Below are positions 19,677 through 29,487 of a stretch of 49,943 nucleotides of DNA, piece by piece; positions within the stretch are counted from its first letter, which is position 1; the number at the start of each line of letters is the position of its first letter. A program made the translations under genes and the position numbers. Where the stretch lies: positions 1 through 49,943 of the forward strand of contig JAILQT010000025.1 in NCBI GenBank assembly GCA_024698805.1, given 5' to 3'. The notes under the pieces are model-generated. The model saw only the letters and a program-made list of their open reading frames with translations. It ran no database searches and was not told the origin of the DNA. The DNA comes from Solobacterium sp. (lineage in GTDB: Bacteria > Bacillota_I > Bacilli_A > Erysipelotrichales > Erysipelotrichaceae).

Positions 19677-20854
19677 CATCGTATATCCCTTGTTTCCAGA
19701 TAATAGCGTTTGTCATTCGCATGACCGATGGAGAACGTCTTCCTCGGATAGACGCCCGAAGCCGCGATATGACCGAAGAAGCCGTAATTCGTGACCGGCT
19801 GGAGCAGGAAGCCTGCCTCCCTGCCGCTGCCTTTCCTGACCAGCTGACGCAGGGTATCTTCCCCGTGGATATAATCCAGCTCGCCGCCGTACTGCAGGAT
19901 GTAATCGTCGAGGAATCCCTGCAGGTCCGCCAGTACGAGCTTTCCTGTGTAGACCAGTTCCCCGTTCGCGTCTTTTGTGATCCATCTGACGCCTGCGCCT
20001 GCTTTCCATCCTGCCTTCTTCATCTCGGCGATCAGATGTTCCGGATCGACATCACGGATGATGCGGTGGATCGGTTCGAATGCCTGGACCGGGTCATAGA
20101 CATTCTCCAGTTCGACGAGCGCATAGCGGGACGGGTGGTCCTTCTGCCCGCTCTGTTCGTAAACGGTCTTTGCGGAAGCCAGGGAATGATTGCCGTCACC
20201 GACCGCATAGATCATATCCCCTTTTCTGTTTTCATATGCCTGCAGTGCGGATTCAAACCTCTCCAGTTCGCTGCCGGTGAGCAGCCATCCCTTCACAGAG
20301 CCCCCGTCAAGCATCAGCCTGATGTCATAGACCAGCGGGAGTTTCCTTGTATCGATCTTTTCGATCAGCTCCCTTCGTTCGTCATCGCAGAACAGGATGA
20401 CATGGGACATATCCAGCGGCGCATGCTCGCGTACAGCCATGCGGGGAGGGATCCTCTCCATGACTGTTTTTTCCGTTGCCCGCACCGGCGCATCCGTTTC
20501 ATCATGAAAGTCGTATGCCTCCAGGTCCAGACAGCCGACGACGCCGCGTCGTACTCTGCCGCTGCTGAGCGTCCTTTCCGTACAGATGTAGGCGTTCCTG
20601 TATGTTTCGAAGATATCCCCGTCCAGGTATTCCTGCATCGCTTTATGGATATTCGCGATCACTTCCGTATTCTCTTCACCGAGATATACTTCCGGCAGGA
20701 TGCATCTGTACGCAGACGCGTAAGTGCCGCATTCCCTGCGCACCTCTTCCCAGTATTCCGGCTGGGATGTGAACTGGTCGCAGGCAATGACCGCCCATTT
20801 GTCCATGTTATGTTTCGGCAGAAGGATATCTGCCGCCTTGAATATCGAAGCCAT
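19676..20854 (-). CDS. DUF1015 family protein
   Basis: MASIFKAADILLPKHNMDKWAVIACDQFTSQPEYW, GDGNHSLASAKTVYE typical of DUF1015. Confidence 0.85.
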   Translation of the reverse strand: MASIFKAADILLPKHNMDKWAVIACDQFTSQPEYWEEVRRECGTYASAYRCILPEVYLGEENTEVIANIHKAMQEYLDGDIFETYRNAYICTERTLSSGRVRRGVVGCLDLEAYDFHDETDAPVRATEKTVMERIPPRMAVREHAPLDMSHVILFCDDERRELIEKIDTRKLPLVYDIRLMLDGGSVKGWLLTGSELERFESALQAYENRKGDMIYAVGDGNHSLASAKTVYEQSGQKDHPSRYALVELENVYDPVQAFEPIHRIIRDVDPEHLIAEMKKAGWKAGAGVRWITKDANGELVYTGKLVLADLQGFLDDYILQYGGELDYIHGEDTLRQLVRKGSGREAGFLLQPVTNYGFFGHIAASGVYPRKTFSIGHANDKRYYLETRDIR

Positions 20855-20866
20855 TGATTACCCCTT

Positions 20867-22240
20867 TCAGATATGCGCCGTTTCCCCGTCTGCAGGCAGT
20901 TTCCTGTAGGCGGTGAAATACATCGCTGTAAAGCATGCCATGCCGCCGATCAGGTTCGAGACAGGCTCTGCAGCGAAGACGCCGTTCACGCCGAGGCCCA
21001 TTGCGGGCAGCAGGACCGTAAGCGGCACGACGATGATGACCTTGCGGAAGATCGAGAAGAAGATCGCCCTCTTCGAACAGCGCAGGGATGTGAAGACTGC
21101 CTGTCCTGCCAGCTGCATCGTCATGAAAATGAAACCGATGAAGTAGAGCCTGCAGGCGTCTGCGCCGAGACGGATCATTTCCGCATCTGTCGTAAAGATC
21201 CCGATCAGCATCTGCGGCAGCAGCAGGACCGCAGCCAGCGCTGCGGCTGTATAGATGCCTGCCGAAGCTGTCAGGAAACGTATACCCTCTTTTACACGGC
21301 TGTGCTGCTTCGCGCCGAAATTGTAGCTGAGGACAGGCTGTGTCCCCTGCGACAGGGCGGAAGCCGGCAGCGAGAGGATCTCGCGTATGGAATTCAGGAT
21401 CGTCATGATGCCGACATACAGGTCGCTGCCGTACTGCCGCAGCATGACGTTGCACATGATCTGCACGAGGGCATTGGTCCCCTGCATGACGAAGCCGGCG
21501 ATGCCGAGCGGTATGATCTGCTTCAGCAGCGGGAAGTCCGGGATCATATATTCTTTCCGGATATGATACACTGCTTCACGCCGCAGGAAGAACGAGACTG
21601 CCCAGAAGGCCGAGACGACCTGGCTGATCACGGTCGCGATCGCCGCACCGCTGACGCCCATATGGAGTCCGTAGATAAACAGGGGGTCCAGCACAAGGTT
21701 CAGTGCCGCGCCGATAAAGATCGTCATCATGCCTACCTTCGGATAGCCGGAGGCGTTGATGAACCCGTTGAGACCCGTCGAGAGCATCGCAGCCGTTGTG
21801 CCGAAGATATAGAATTTCAGATACTGGTCCGCAAAGACATACGATGCGTCGCTCGCGCCGAACAGGTACAGGATCGGTCTGCGGAACAGCAGGCCGATCA
21901 CGAACAGGACGACAGACGTCCCCGTCAGCATCCCTGCCGCCTGGCCGAGGACACGCTCTGCCTTGTCCTCATCCCCTTCCCCTCTTGCGATCGCGAACAG
22001 CGGCGCGCCGCCGGTCGCAAAAAGATTGGTGAACGCCCCGACGAGCGCCGTGATGGGGAAAGCCAGTCCTACGCCGGTAAGGGCCATTGAGCCGATATCC
22101 GGCAGATGCCCTATGTAGATCCTGTCTACGACGTTGTATAAGAGATGCACAAGCTGCGCGAACATCAGCGGGATGCTCTGTGAGAGGATGACCTTCCACA
22201 TCCTGCCTGTACCGAAATCGTTCTGTCTTTTTCCTGCCAT
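20867..22240 (-). CDS. MATE family efflux transporter
   Basis: 12-TM-like MATE sequence; start MAGKRQNDFGTGRMWKVILSQSIPLMFAQ at 22240 chosen over 22321 because the promoter -10 lies at 22252-22247. Confidence 0.92.
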   Translation of the reverse strand: MAGKRQNDFGTGRMWKVILSQSIPLMFAQLVHLLYNVVDRIYIGHLPDIGSMALTGVGLAFPITALVGAFTNLFATGGAPLFAIARGEGDEDKAERVLGQAAGMLTGTSVVLFVIGLLFRRPILYLFGASDASYVFADQYLKFYIFGTTAAMLSTGLNGFINASGYPKVGMMTIFIGAALNLVLDPLFIYGLHMGVSGAAIATVISQVVSAFWAVSFFLRREAVYHIRKEYMIPDFPLLKQIIPLGIAGFVMQGTNALVQIMCNVMLRQYGSDLYVGIMTILNSIREILSLPASALSQGTQPVLSYNFGAKQHSRVKEGIRFLTASAGIYTAAALAAVLLLPQMLIGIFTTDAEMIRLGADACRLYFIGFIFMTMQLAGQAVFTSLRCSKRAIFFSIFRKVIIVVPLTVLLPAMGLGVNGVFAAEPVSNLIGGMACFTAMYFTAYRKLPADGETAHI

Positions 22241-22257
22241 GTGTACAGTGTAACAGA

Positions 22258-22279
22258 AAAAAGGGACATGGGAGTCCCT
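22258..22279 (-). terminator. Terminator of Cof-HAD gene, overlapping its stop codon and lying against the MATE promoter
   Basis: Minus strand GGGAC-tcccat-GTCCC then TTTTTT. Confidence 0.65.
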
Positions 22280-23087
22280 AAATGATGCCGAGTTCTTCCA
22301 GGACAGCGGCTGCGCCGTCATCCCTGCAGTCCGGTGCGATGATATCCGCTTTGTTCTTCAGACCGTCTTTCGCATTGCCCATCGCCACGCCGATCGCTGC
22401 TTTTTCAACGAATGCCGTATCGTTGCCGGCATCCCCGAATGCGATCACATTGTCCCATGCAAGACCGTATTCCTTCAGTGCCGCCTCGACAGAAAGCGCT
22501 TTGTTGATCTCCCTCAGGAATACGTCAAAGCCGTTGCGGAACGACCATGCGAATTCGAATTCCCTGCGCAGTTCTTCAAACGGTCCCAGTTCGGAATCCC
22601 TGCATACGATGAATGTGCCGAGCGGGTAACCCGCTGTCTCATGATGCGTCCTCTTTTCGCAGTCATTCAGGATCAGCGGTGCAAGATCCTGATCCGACAG
22701 CAGATAGCCGTTCATGAATCTGTCGTTATTCGCATAGGTGACGATCCTGTCTTCAAATTTGAAGCCGAGACCGATCCCGTTCTGCAGGCAGATATCCGTG
22801 ATCGCACGCATGTGTTCGCCTGTCATCGGATGCTTTGCGATGACAGATCCGTCCCTTCTGCTGAGACATGCGCCGTTGATCGTGCCGATCATATCCATCG
22901 GCAGATCATCAAACAGGGATTTCTGCAGGAATGTATAGTGCCTTCCGGTGTTGATCATCACATGGATGCCTTTGTCGATCGCTTTGTGAAAAGCTCTGCG
23001 TGTGCGTTCGCTCAGTGCATTCTCCCCTGCCGGGATGACTGTGTTGTCCACATCGCATACGATGAATCTGATGTTTTTCTTTTCCAT
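22278..23087 (-). CDS. Cof-type HAD family hydrolase
   Basis: VCDVDNTVIPAGENALSERTRRAF; FGDAGNDTAFVEKAAIGVAMGNAKDGLK. Confidence 0.93.
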   Translation of the reverse strand: MEKKNIRFIVCDVDNTVIPAGENALSERTRRAFHKAIDKGIHVMINTGRHYTFLQKSLFDDLPMDMIGTINGACLSRRDGSVIAKHPMTGEHMRAITDICLQNGIGLGFKFEDRIVTYANNDRFMNGYLLSDQDLAPLILNDCEKRTHHETAGYPLGTFIVCRDSELGPFEELRREFEFAWSFRNGFDVFLREINKALSVEAALKEYGLAWDNVIAFGDAGNDTAFVEKAAIGVAMGNAKDGLKNKADIIAPDCRDDGAAAVLEELGII

Positions 23088-23130
23088 ATTTGAAAGTATA
23101 CCATAAAGTGCTAAAATATTTGTTGCACGT

Positions 23131-23207
23131 GTGCTTGTAGCTCAGTTGGATAGAGTGTTCGCCTCCGAAGCGAGAGGTCGTGAGTTCGAGTCTCATCAAG
23201 CACGCCA
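23131..23207 (+). tRNA. tRNA-Arg (anticodon CCG), CCA encoded
   Basis: Acceptor GTGCTTG/CAAGCAC, D-arm TAGCTCAGTTGGATAGAGT, anticodon loop CTCCGAA, T-arm GTTCGAGTC, GCCA 3' end. Confidence 0.96.
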
Positions 23208-23215
23208 TACAGTCC

Positions 23216-23243
23216 GCAGATCATCTGTCTGCGGTTTTTTATT
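23216..23243 (+). terminator. Terminator after tRNA-Arg
   Basis: CCGCAGA...TCTGCGG then TTTTTT. Confidence 0.8.
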
Positions 23244-23281
23244 TTTTCCGCAGATGCTAGAATATGGCAGAAAGGTGTTTT

Positions 23282-24022
23282 ATGGCAGGTCCTGTACTGT
23301 ATACAAAAAAAGAAAAGGAAACAGTGCGCAGCGGCATTGAAGCGGTCCGTCAGGTCCTGAAGAACGGACAGACAGGGAAGAAGCGCTCCCTGCTGTTATG
23401 CCTGGACCGGTTCATGGATCCGTATTACGGTCTCAGGGATGAGATCCTGCCTTTTCATGAGGATCTGAAATCCCTGCTGCAGGAAGTCATTCTTGAGGAA
23501 ACCGATCCGGATGTCGTTACGGATGCGGTGCAGCTGCTGACGGATCATGAAGACCTGCCGTTTGACCTCCTGACGGAAGGGTATGACTCGCTCCCGGCAT
23601 ACATCCGTGAAGATGTATTTGTCCTCCTGCATCCGCAGGAACAGAAGGAATACCGGGATACCGGGACGCTGTACCGTGACCTCTGCGAAGTGAAAGACCT
23701 TATGGGAGACCTGTCTTTCCGTGACGGCCTGATCTTCTGGCAGCTGCCGAACGGCATCCTCATCGATATCCACATCAACGAGGCGGCACAGGAAGGCTAT
23801 ATCGGTACGGCATATTTAAAAAACGGCAGGAAACATATCCTGGCGCACTGGCACCCTGCAGCGGAAGACGTATGGGGCGATCTGATGGACATCCGGGACG
23901 GACGGGTGTTCTGGGCAGTTAAAAAGACAGTATTCGGGGAATCCCTGCCCCGGATCTTCGAGCGCAGGGAATTCGCAAAACTGCCGGAAAAGGAAAAAGA
24001 AAAGTACACGGTCCTGGAATGA
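23282..24022 (+). CDS. Conserved-looking hypothetical protein
   Basis: Long ORF, SD-like AAAGG before ATG at 23282; the 23264 ATG directly abuts a TAGAAT -10 element so is unlikely to be transcribed as a start. Confidence 0.7.
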   Translation: MAGPVLYTKKEKETVRSGIEAVRQVLKNGQTGKKRSLLLCLDRFMDPYYGLRDEILPFHEDLKSLLQEVILEETDPDVVTDAVQLLTDHEDLPFDLLTEGYDSLPAYIREDVFVLLHPQEQKEYRDTGTLYRDLCEVKDLMGDLSFRDGLIFWQLPNGILIDIHINEAAQEGYIGTAYLKNGRKHILAHWHPAAEDVWGDLMDIRDGRVFWAVKKTVFGESLPRIFERREFAKLPEKEKEKYTVLE

Positions 24023-24053
24023 GTTCAGCATCCATAGCCGTGTATTCTTTTTT

Positions 24054-24638
24054 TCAGTCCCTGATCATCGTGTACATATGGATGCCGCTTTTGAGGACTT
24101 CATCCTTTTCGATCCGCATGCCGGTATGTTCGTATTTGGCTGCCTTCAGGGGCGTATCCGTATCCAGGATGCACGGTATGCCTGCCTTTTCCGCTTCCGC
24201 AAACGGTTCCTCCAGCAGTTTCCGCAGATAACCCTGCCCCTGGTATTCCCTGCGCACGCATACGAGGCATACGTCCACAAAATCCTTTGTATCAAAATGG
24301 AAGATGGTATAGTCCGTCCATCCCTGCCGGACCAGCAGCATCTTCTGCATCGCCTTCGCGGGGATCGCCTTCATATACCTGTACATCAGGACAAGATCCA
24401 TATACCACGGCAGGCCTTTGTTTTTCCGGTAATATACGCAGTACGCTTCCTCCTTTTCGGACAGCGCGTAAAGCTTCCCGCGTTTCTGGTACGCATCCAG
24501 GGTGACGTAAAAATAATGGTAAGCCTCTTCCTCATTCATGCACGCGGGTATGATGCCGTCATCGCTGCTGAAAGACGCCGCGAATGCGCGGGCGATATCC
24601 TCCAGATGTTCTTTCGTGATTTGATGCAGGCATATCAT
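24054..24638 (-). CDS. GNAT family N-acetyltransferase
   Basis: CLVCVRREYQGQGYLRKLLEEPFAEAEKAGIPCILDTD. Confidence 0.85.
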   Translation of the reverse strand: MICLHQITKEHLEDIARAFAASFSSDDGIIPACMNEEEAYHYFYVTLDAYQKRGKLYALSEKEEAYCVYYRKNKGLPWYMDLVLMYRYMKAIPAKAMQKMLLVRQGWTDYTIFHFDTKDFVDVCLVCVRREYQGQGYLRKLLEEPFAEAEKAGIPCILDTDTPLKAAKYEHTGMRIEKDEVLKSGIHMYTMIRD

Positions 24639-24763
24639 ACTTCCGATTATACCGAAAAAAAGAAGGCGTTACAGTCTTTCTGCTGCCCCCTTCTTTCGTG
24701 ACGGCAGGCATCATCGCCATCCCGCCCTTTCCGCCCTGACTGCTGTAAGAAAAAAGCGTTCCC

Positions 24764-25690
24764 TCACATGATGAAACGCATTTTGTCCTCAATGATGCGG
24801 AAATCCGCATTTGTGACTTCGGCGCAGATCTCGCCGTCGGTATGGAGCCACATGGGGCTTTCACATTCAACAGAGAAATGCCTGGTCTGCAGGACGTCGA
24901 CGCCGTCGAACTCCACATGCCTGCCGCTGTACGCATACGGGAAGATACGGAAGAAATCCTTCTGCTTCAGCCCTGCTGCCATGCATATGTCCAGTGTCCC
25001 GTCTGTCGGGGAGGCATCCGGCCCGAACCTGAACCCTCCGCCTTCATAGGGCTGGTTCATGGCTGCTGCGAACAGCAGCCTGTCCGCATGGATCTGTCTG
25101 TCATCTGTTTTCAGCACTGCCGGGATCCATTTCGCCTGGAAGATCACCCGCACGGCAGTTGCGATATAGATCAGTTTGCCCATGGACAGCCTGTTCAGGA
25201 ATTCCTTGAAGCGTGATCTTTCCGCCTCCTCGCAGATCTCTGCGTCAAAGCCGACGCCGCTGCTGATATTGAACCGGCGCATATGTTCCTGTCCGTCACT
25301 GTCCGTCCACCGGACTTCGCCGACATCGAGCTTCCGCACGACGGTCTCACGGGCCAGGATATCGATGACTGTTTCCGGATCGGATGCCAGTTTCATCGAC
25401 CTGGCGAGATCGTTGCCGGAGCCGCAGGATATGAACCCGATATTCGTCTTTTCAAAATACGTGATGCCGTTGACCGCTTCGTTCATGGAACCGTCGCCGC
25501 CGACGATCACGATATTCTTTTCACTTCCCGCGGACGTCAGTTCCCGGACGATAGCCGTGATCCCTTTTGAAGGGGTGGAAAATACAGCCTGGTACGGCAC
25601 ATTCCTTTCCTGCAGGGTCTTCTCAACCCTGTTCCAGAGCGCTGATGTCTGCCCGGCTCCCCCGGCAGGGTTGATGACAAATTCAAGCAT
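24764..25690 (-). CDS. Diacylglycerol/sphingosine kinase family lipid kinase (DagK/YegS-like)
   Basis: MLEFVINPAGGAGQTSALWNRVE; VIVGGDGSMNEAVNGI; GFISCGSGNDLARSM. Confidence 0.92.
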   Translation of the reverse strand: MLEFVINPAGGAGQTSALWNRVEKTLQERNVPYQAVFSTPSKGITAIVRELTSAGSEKNIVIVGGDGSMNEAVNGITYFEKTNIGFISCGSGNDLARSMKLASDPETVIDILARETVVRKLDVGEVRWTDSDGQEHMRRFNISSGVGFDAEICEEAERSRFKEFLNRLSMGKLIYIATAVRVIFQAKWIPAVLKTDDRQIHADRLLFAAAMNQPYEGGGFRFGPDASPTDGTLDICMAAGLKQKDFFRIFPYAYSGRHVEFDGVDVLQTRHFSVECESPMWLHTDGEICAEVTNADFRIIEDKMRFIM

Positions 25691-25691
25691 C

Positions 25692-26603
25692 TCATTTCTC
25701 CTCAAACTTCAATGTCTTCATCTGGCCGTCCTTACTGATGACGGTATTGCGGAACACTGCCCTGACGTCCTCTTCATAGAGAAGCGGATCGTGCATGGAC
25801 GGTGAATAATGTGTCAGCCACAGTTCTTTTGCGTTCGCCGAAGCAGCGATGGAAGCTGCCTCGCCCATCAGCATATGCCTGTTCAGTTTTGCTTTTTCGA
25901 TCTTTTCCGGATCCCCGTACATGCCTTCGGTAATGAGCAGGTCAGCATCCTTCGCATACTGCGCGATATACGGCACAGGCCTCGTGTCCGTCGCATAGAC
26001 CAGCGAGATGCCCTTCCGCTCTTCCGCGAGCACCATATCCGGCGTATAGACGATGCCGTCGCGTTCTGCCTGCTGCCCTTTCTGCAGCAGCCCCCACAGC
26101 CTCAGCGGCACGCCGTTTTTCTTTGCCTTTTCCGGATCGAAACGCCTGGAGCGCTTCAGCTCCATGCGGTAGCCGTAGGTGGGCACGCTGTGCCTCAGGG
26201 AGAACGCCGTGACCTCCATGTCAAAGAGACTGAAAACAGAAGTGTTTCCGGTGATCTCACGCAGACAGATATCGAACGGGACATATCTCGCAATGATCAG
26301 GACGCCCTGCATGATCTCCTTCAGGCCTTTCGGCCCGATGATGGTGATCGGTTCTGTCCTCTCCTGCTTGGCCATCGTTAAAAGCAGCCCGGGAAGCCCG
26401 GCTGTATGGTCGGCGTGAAAGTGCGTCAGCAGGATCGTATCGATCTGCTTTCCGGACAGGCACATGCGGTTCATGGCGATCTGCGTCCCTTCGCCGCAGT
26501 CCACCAGTACGGCATGACCGTTCCACCTCACATATAACGATGTCAGATACCGGTTCGGCAGCGGTACCGTGCCGCCGGTCCCAAGAAGACATACATCGAT
26601 CAT
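25692..26603 (-). CDS. rnz: Ribonuclease Z
   Basis: LGTGGTVPLPNRYLTSLYVRW; LLTHFHADHTAGLPGLL; FADHTAG-type metallo-beta-lactamase motif; LTHYSPSM near C-terminus. Confidence 0.92.
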   Translation of the reverse strand: MIDVCLLGTGGTVPLPNRYLTSLYVRWNGHAVLVDCGEGTQIAMNRMCLSGKQIDTILLTHFHADHTAGLPGLLLTMAKQERTEPITIIGPKGLKEIMQGVLIIARYVPFDICLREITGNTSVFSLFDMEVTAFSLRHSVPTYGYRMELKRSRRFDPEKAKKNGVPLRLWGLLQKGQQAERDGIVYTPDMVLAEERKGISLVYATDTRPVPYIAQYAKDADLLITEGMYGDPEKIEKAKLNRHMLMGEAASIAASANAKELWLTHYSPSMHDPLLYEEDVRAVFRNTVISKDGQMKTLKFEEK

Positions 26604-26633
26604 ACTAAACTCCAGTTATAATCCTAACATATT

Positions 26634-27782
26634 TCAACGGTATTCAAACGACAGACTGACGGCATTGCGGAGTTCGCTGTGCAGGACGGAATCCATCCAC
26701 GGACCGTAATTGGCATCGGAAAGACCTTCCAGCATCCTCTCACAGTACGGGTCGTCCAGGATCTCCTGCTTATGCTCGGATAAAGTGCCGAGACCGTAAT
26801 AATGCAGGAACAGTGAAGCCGTATCCGTCATCGCATCTGCCTCCTCTTCCGTATAGCCTTTGCGCAGGAAAATATCTCTGAACATTGCTTCTGTCGCTTC
26901 CGAGGCAGACCGGTCCAGTGTATGCACCAGCGGTGCGATGTCACTGAACGCTTCGAAATCCAGGGGCTGTGCGTCATAGGTCACCTGGTCCCCGTCGATG
27001 CGCAGTCTGCCGACCGGATGCGTGCCGCTCATCGGGGCGCCGCTGACGATCTCATACAGGCCGTCATCCTCCAGGATATCCTGCTGGTGCGTATGGCCGC
27101 TCAGGCACAGCTGCACATGGTATCTTTTCAGCAGTGCTTCCAGCTCTTTGTTCATGATGCCGTAATTGCCCCGGCCGTCGTCGAACAGCACATTGTGGTG
27201 GCTGATGAAGATGACCTTCCGGTGTGCTTTTTCCGCGCGGATCAGCTGCCGGCGGATCCATTCCATCGTATCGTCCGAGAACCTGCCTTTGTTGTATTCG
27301 TCGAAGGAACTGTCATCCGCTGCCAGGAACATGACGTTGTTCACAACGCTGACATAGCTCAGGGATGCAGGATCCTCCTCATCGGTCTGCAGGAGGTCAC
27401 AGAAGACGGTGCGGAATGTATTTTCATCGGTGATGTTCAGATCGTGGTTCCCCGGCACCAGGATGATCCGGATGCCTGCCTCCTTCACTTCGTACAGGAT
27501 ATCGTGCAGGATATGCTCGTCGGACTCCCTGCCCGAGTTCGTATTGTCGCCGCACAGTATGAATACGTCCGGATGTTCGGCAATGACCTCGCGCGCGGCT
27601 GTCCGGGCCAGTTCGACGGAATAGGCGGAGAGCGGGATGACGGAGGAGTTCTGTTCCTTTTCGCTTAAATGCAGGTCGGACGTGACCATGACGAAAAGCT
27701 CAGCTTCCGATGTCTCATAAGGCTGACCGCAGGATACGGCCATAAGCATGAACAGCACACAAAGCAGCAGTTTTCTGAACAT
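26634..27782 (-). CDS. Metallophosphoesterase lipoprotein
   Basis: Start MFRKLLLCVLFMLMAVSCGQ (lipobox); VTSDLHLSE, CGDNTNSGRESD, VPGNHDLN, ISHHNVLFDD, LSGHTHQQD. Confidence 0.9.
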   Translation of the reverse strand: MFRKLLLCVLFMLMAVSCGQPYETSEAELFVMVTSDLHLSEKEQNSSVIPLSAYSVELARTAAREVIAEHPDVFILCGDNTNSGRESDEHILHDILYEVKEAGIRIILVPGNHDLNITDENTFRTVFCDLLQTDEEDPASLSYVSVVNNVMFLAADDSSFDEYNKGRFSDDTMEWIRRQLIRAEKAHRKVIFISHHNVLFDDGRGNYGIMNKELEALLKRYHVQLCLSGHTHQQDILEDDGLYEIVSGAPMSGTHPVGRLRIDGDQVTYDAQPLDFEAFSDIAPLVHTLDRSASEATEAMFRDIFLRKGYTEEEADAMTDTASLFLHYYGLGTLSEHKQEILDDPYCERMLEGLSDANYGPWMDSVLHSELRNAVSLSFEYR

Positions 27783-27813
27783 ACCCTTATTTAAGCATGT
27801 TTTTACCTGCAAA

Positions 27814-27838
27814 ACAAAAGGCCTGCATGGCCTTTTGT
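27814..27838 (-). terminator. Terminator downstream of pyrophosphatase
   Basis: ACAAAAGGCC-tgcat-GGCCTTTTGT with T-rich flank on the minus strand. Confidence 0.75.
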
Positions 27839-29473
27839 TCAGATATTCATCAGTATTTCGGAAAGCTTCGGCATCATCTGCTGTTTCCTGGAGATGATAT
27901 GCGGGTCGAAGCCGGAATGTTCATCGAACTTTGTCTCGATGACGTCTTCCATGACATAGGACAGGGGTCCGTCATAAACGAACAGGGAACCTTCGCCCAT
28001 GACGTCCGTGAACAGCATGACAAGCAGGTCGAGTCCTTTCTGTTCCTGTTCCTTTTCGAGGTTCTCCGTAAATGCAGGCAGGATACTCTGCACTTCCTCC
28101 ATGCGGCTGTAGTTGGTCTGCCCGATCGCAAAGCGGTAATTGCCGATCTCGTAGGACTTGAGGTCCCTGTTGAGGATCTCGTGCGGCGTGGAATCCTTCA
28201 GTGCGACAGAAGCGCCGAGCATCTCCCTTGCGTAGGCATCGATATCGTCGATGCCGGCCCTCTCTGCGAGCCATTTCGCAGTCATCCTGTCTTCATCCGT
28301 CGTCGTTGCGGAACGGAAATTCAGGGTGTCGGAGAGGATCGCCGAAAGCAGCAGTCCGGACATGTTCTTGTCCGGCAGCATCCCGTTCTCCTGGTACAGC
28401 ATGCTGAGGATCGTGCATGTGCAGCCGCAGCGGTGGTTCCGGTATTCGATCGGGTGGTCCGTCGTGACGTTGCCGATGTGGTGATGGTCGATGATCGCTG
28501 TCAGATAAGCCTTGTCGACATGGTCGATCGTCTGGTTCATGGCGCTGTGGTCGACGAGCGCAAATTTCAGTTTCTGGTAGTTGCGCAGGTGGTAGCGCGA
28601 TACGGCGCCGGTGACCCTGCCGTTTTTGTCCATGACCGGATAGGCACGGACACGTGAGTTCATCATCTTGGCCGGGAGGTCTTCGACGAATTCTTCCTCA
28701 TCAAAGGTGATGACATTCCTCGTCATGATGTGTTCGACACTGTAGCTCTCGGTGATGACGCGCGCCGCATGCATCGTATCTTCCTCCGACTCGATCACCG
28801 CACAGCTTTTTCTCTTTGCGGCTTCGATGACTTCCGGTGAAGCCGGCTGGCCGCATGTGATGACCAGGCAGGAGATGCCCGCCTCGATCAGGGCGAGCTG
28901 CTTGTCGTTCCCGCTGGACAGGATGCATAAGCCGTCTTTGAACATTTTTGCCATGTTGTCGATGTCTTCCAGGGTGATGATGTGGACCCTGCCGTTGGAA
29001 TGGAATTCCGCAGGATCGACAACGATCTTCCCGCCGATCGTCTTCGCGATATTTGCCAGCGATGCCGTCGACAGGAGCTTGGTGAGGGATGCGTCCGGAT
29101 GCGTGCGCACGCGGGAAAGGTCGCTTGCCGTGCAGATGCCGCAGAGGCTGCCGTCCGTATCGACGACGAACAGGGACCGGTTCTGCGTGTGCAGCATCAC
29201 ATGCCATGCATGGTGCACCGTCTCCGTCGGAAGGATCGATGTCGGCGCATCCAGGTCGATATCCTTCAGACGTGCCCGGGCGTCTGTCAGAAGCAGCGGG
29301 TTCTCCTGGTTGAAGCGCTTCAGGATGAACTTGGTCTCTTCATTCAGGGGGCCCTGCCTGCAGGGGATCGCCTTCTGACCGCACCTGTTCAGGATATCCG
29401 CGTATGTGATCGCCGAACAGATCGAGTCACTGTCGGGATGCTTGTGTCCGATCACGTGAATATAGTCGTTCAT
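27839..29473 (-). CDS. ppaC: Manganese-dependent inorganic pyrophosphatase with inserted CBS-DRTGG regulatory region
   Basis: MNDYIHVIGHKHPDSDSICSAITYADIL; CBS-like segments; IDHHHIGN; start 29473 with SD GGAGG rather than 29662. Confidence 0.92.
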   Translation of the reverse strand: MNDYIHVIGHKHPDSDSICSAITYADILNRCGQKAIPCRQGPLNEETKFILKRFNQENPLLLTDARARLKDIDLDAPTSILPTETVHHAWHVMLHTQNRSLFVVDTDGSLCGICTASDLSRVRTHPDASLTKLLSTASLANIAKTIGGKIVVDPAEFHSNGRVHIITLEDIDNMAKMFKDGLCILSSGNDKQLALIEAGISCLVITCGQPASPEVIEAAKRKSCAVIESEEDTMHAARVITESYSVEHIMTRNVITFDEEEFVEDLPAKMMNSRVRAYPVMDKNGRVTGAVSRYHLRNYQKLKFALVDHSAMNQTIDHVDKAYLTAIIDHHHIGNVTTDHPIEYRNHRCGCTCTILSMLYQENGMLPDKNMSGLLLSAILSDTLNFRSATTTDEDRMTAKWLAERAGIDDIDAYAREMLGASVALKDSTPHEILNRDLKSYEIGNYRFAIGQTNYSRMEEVQSILPAFTENLEKEQEQKGLDLLVMLFTDVMGEGSLFVYDGPLSYVMEDVIETKFDEHSGFDPHIISRKQQMMPKLSEILMNI

Positions 29474-29487
29474 AACTCCTCCATTGA

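Noticed and set aside
19637-20857. 406-aa plus-strand ORF opposite the DUF1015 gene
   Set aside because: Antisense shadow ORF starting inside a terminator; no motif.
23131-23340. 69-aa ORF MLVAQLDRVFASEARGREFESHQ
   Set aside because: Spurious translation of the tRNA-Arg gene.
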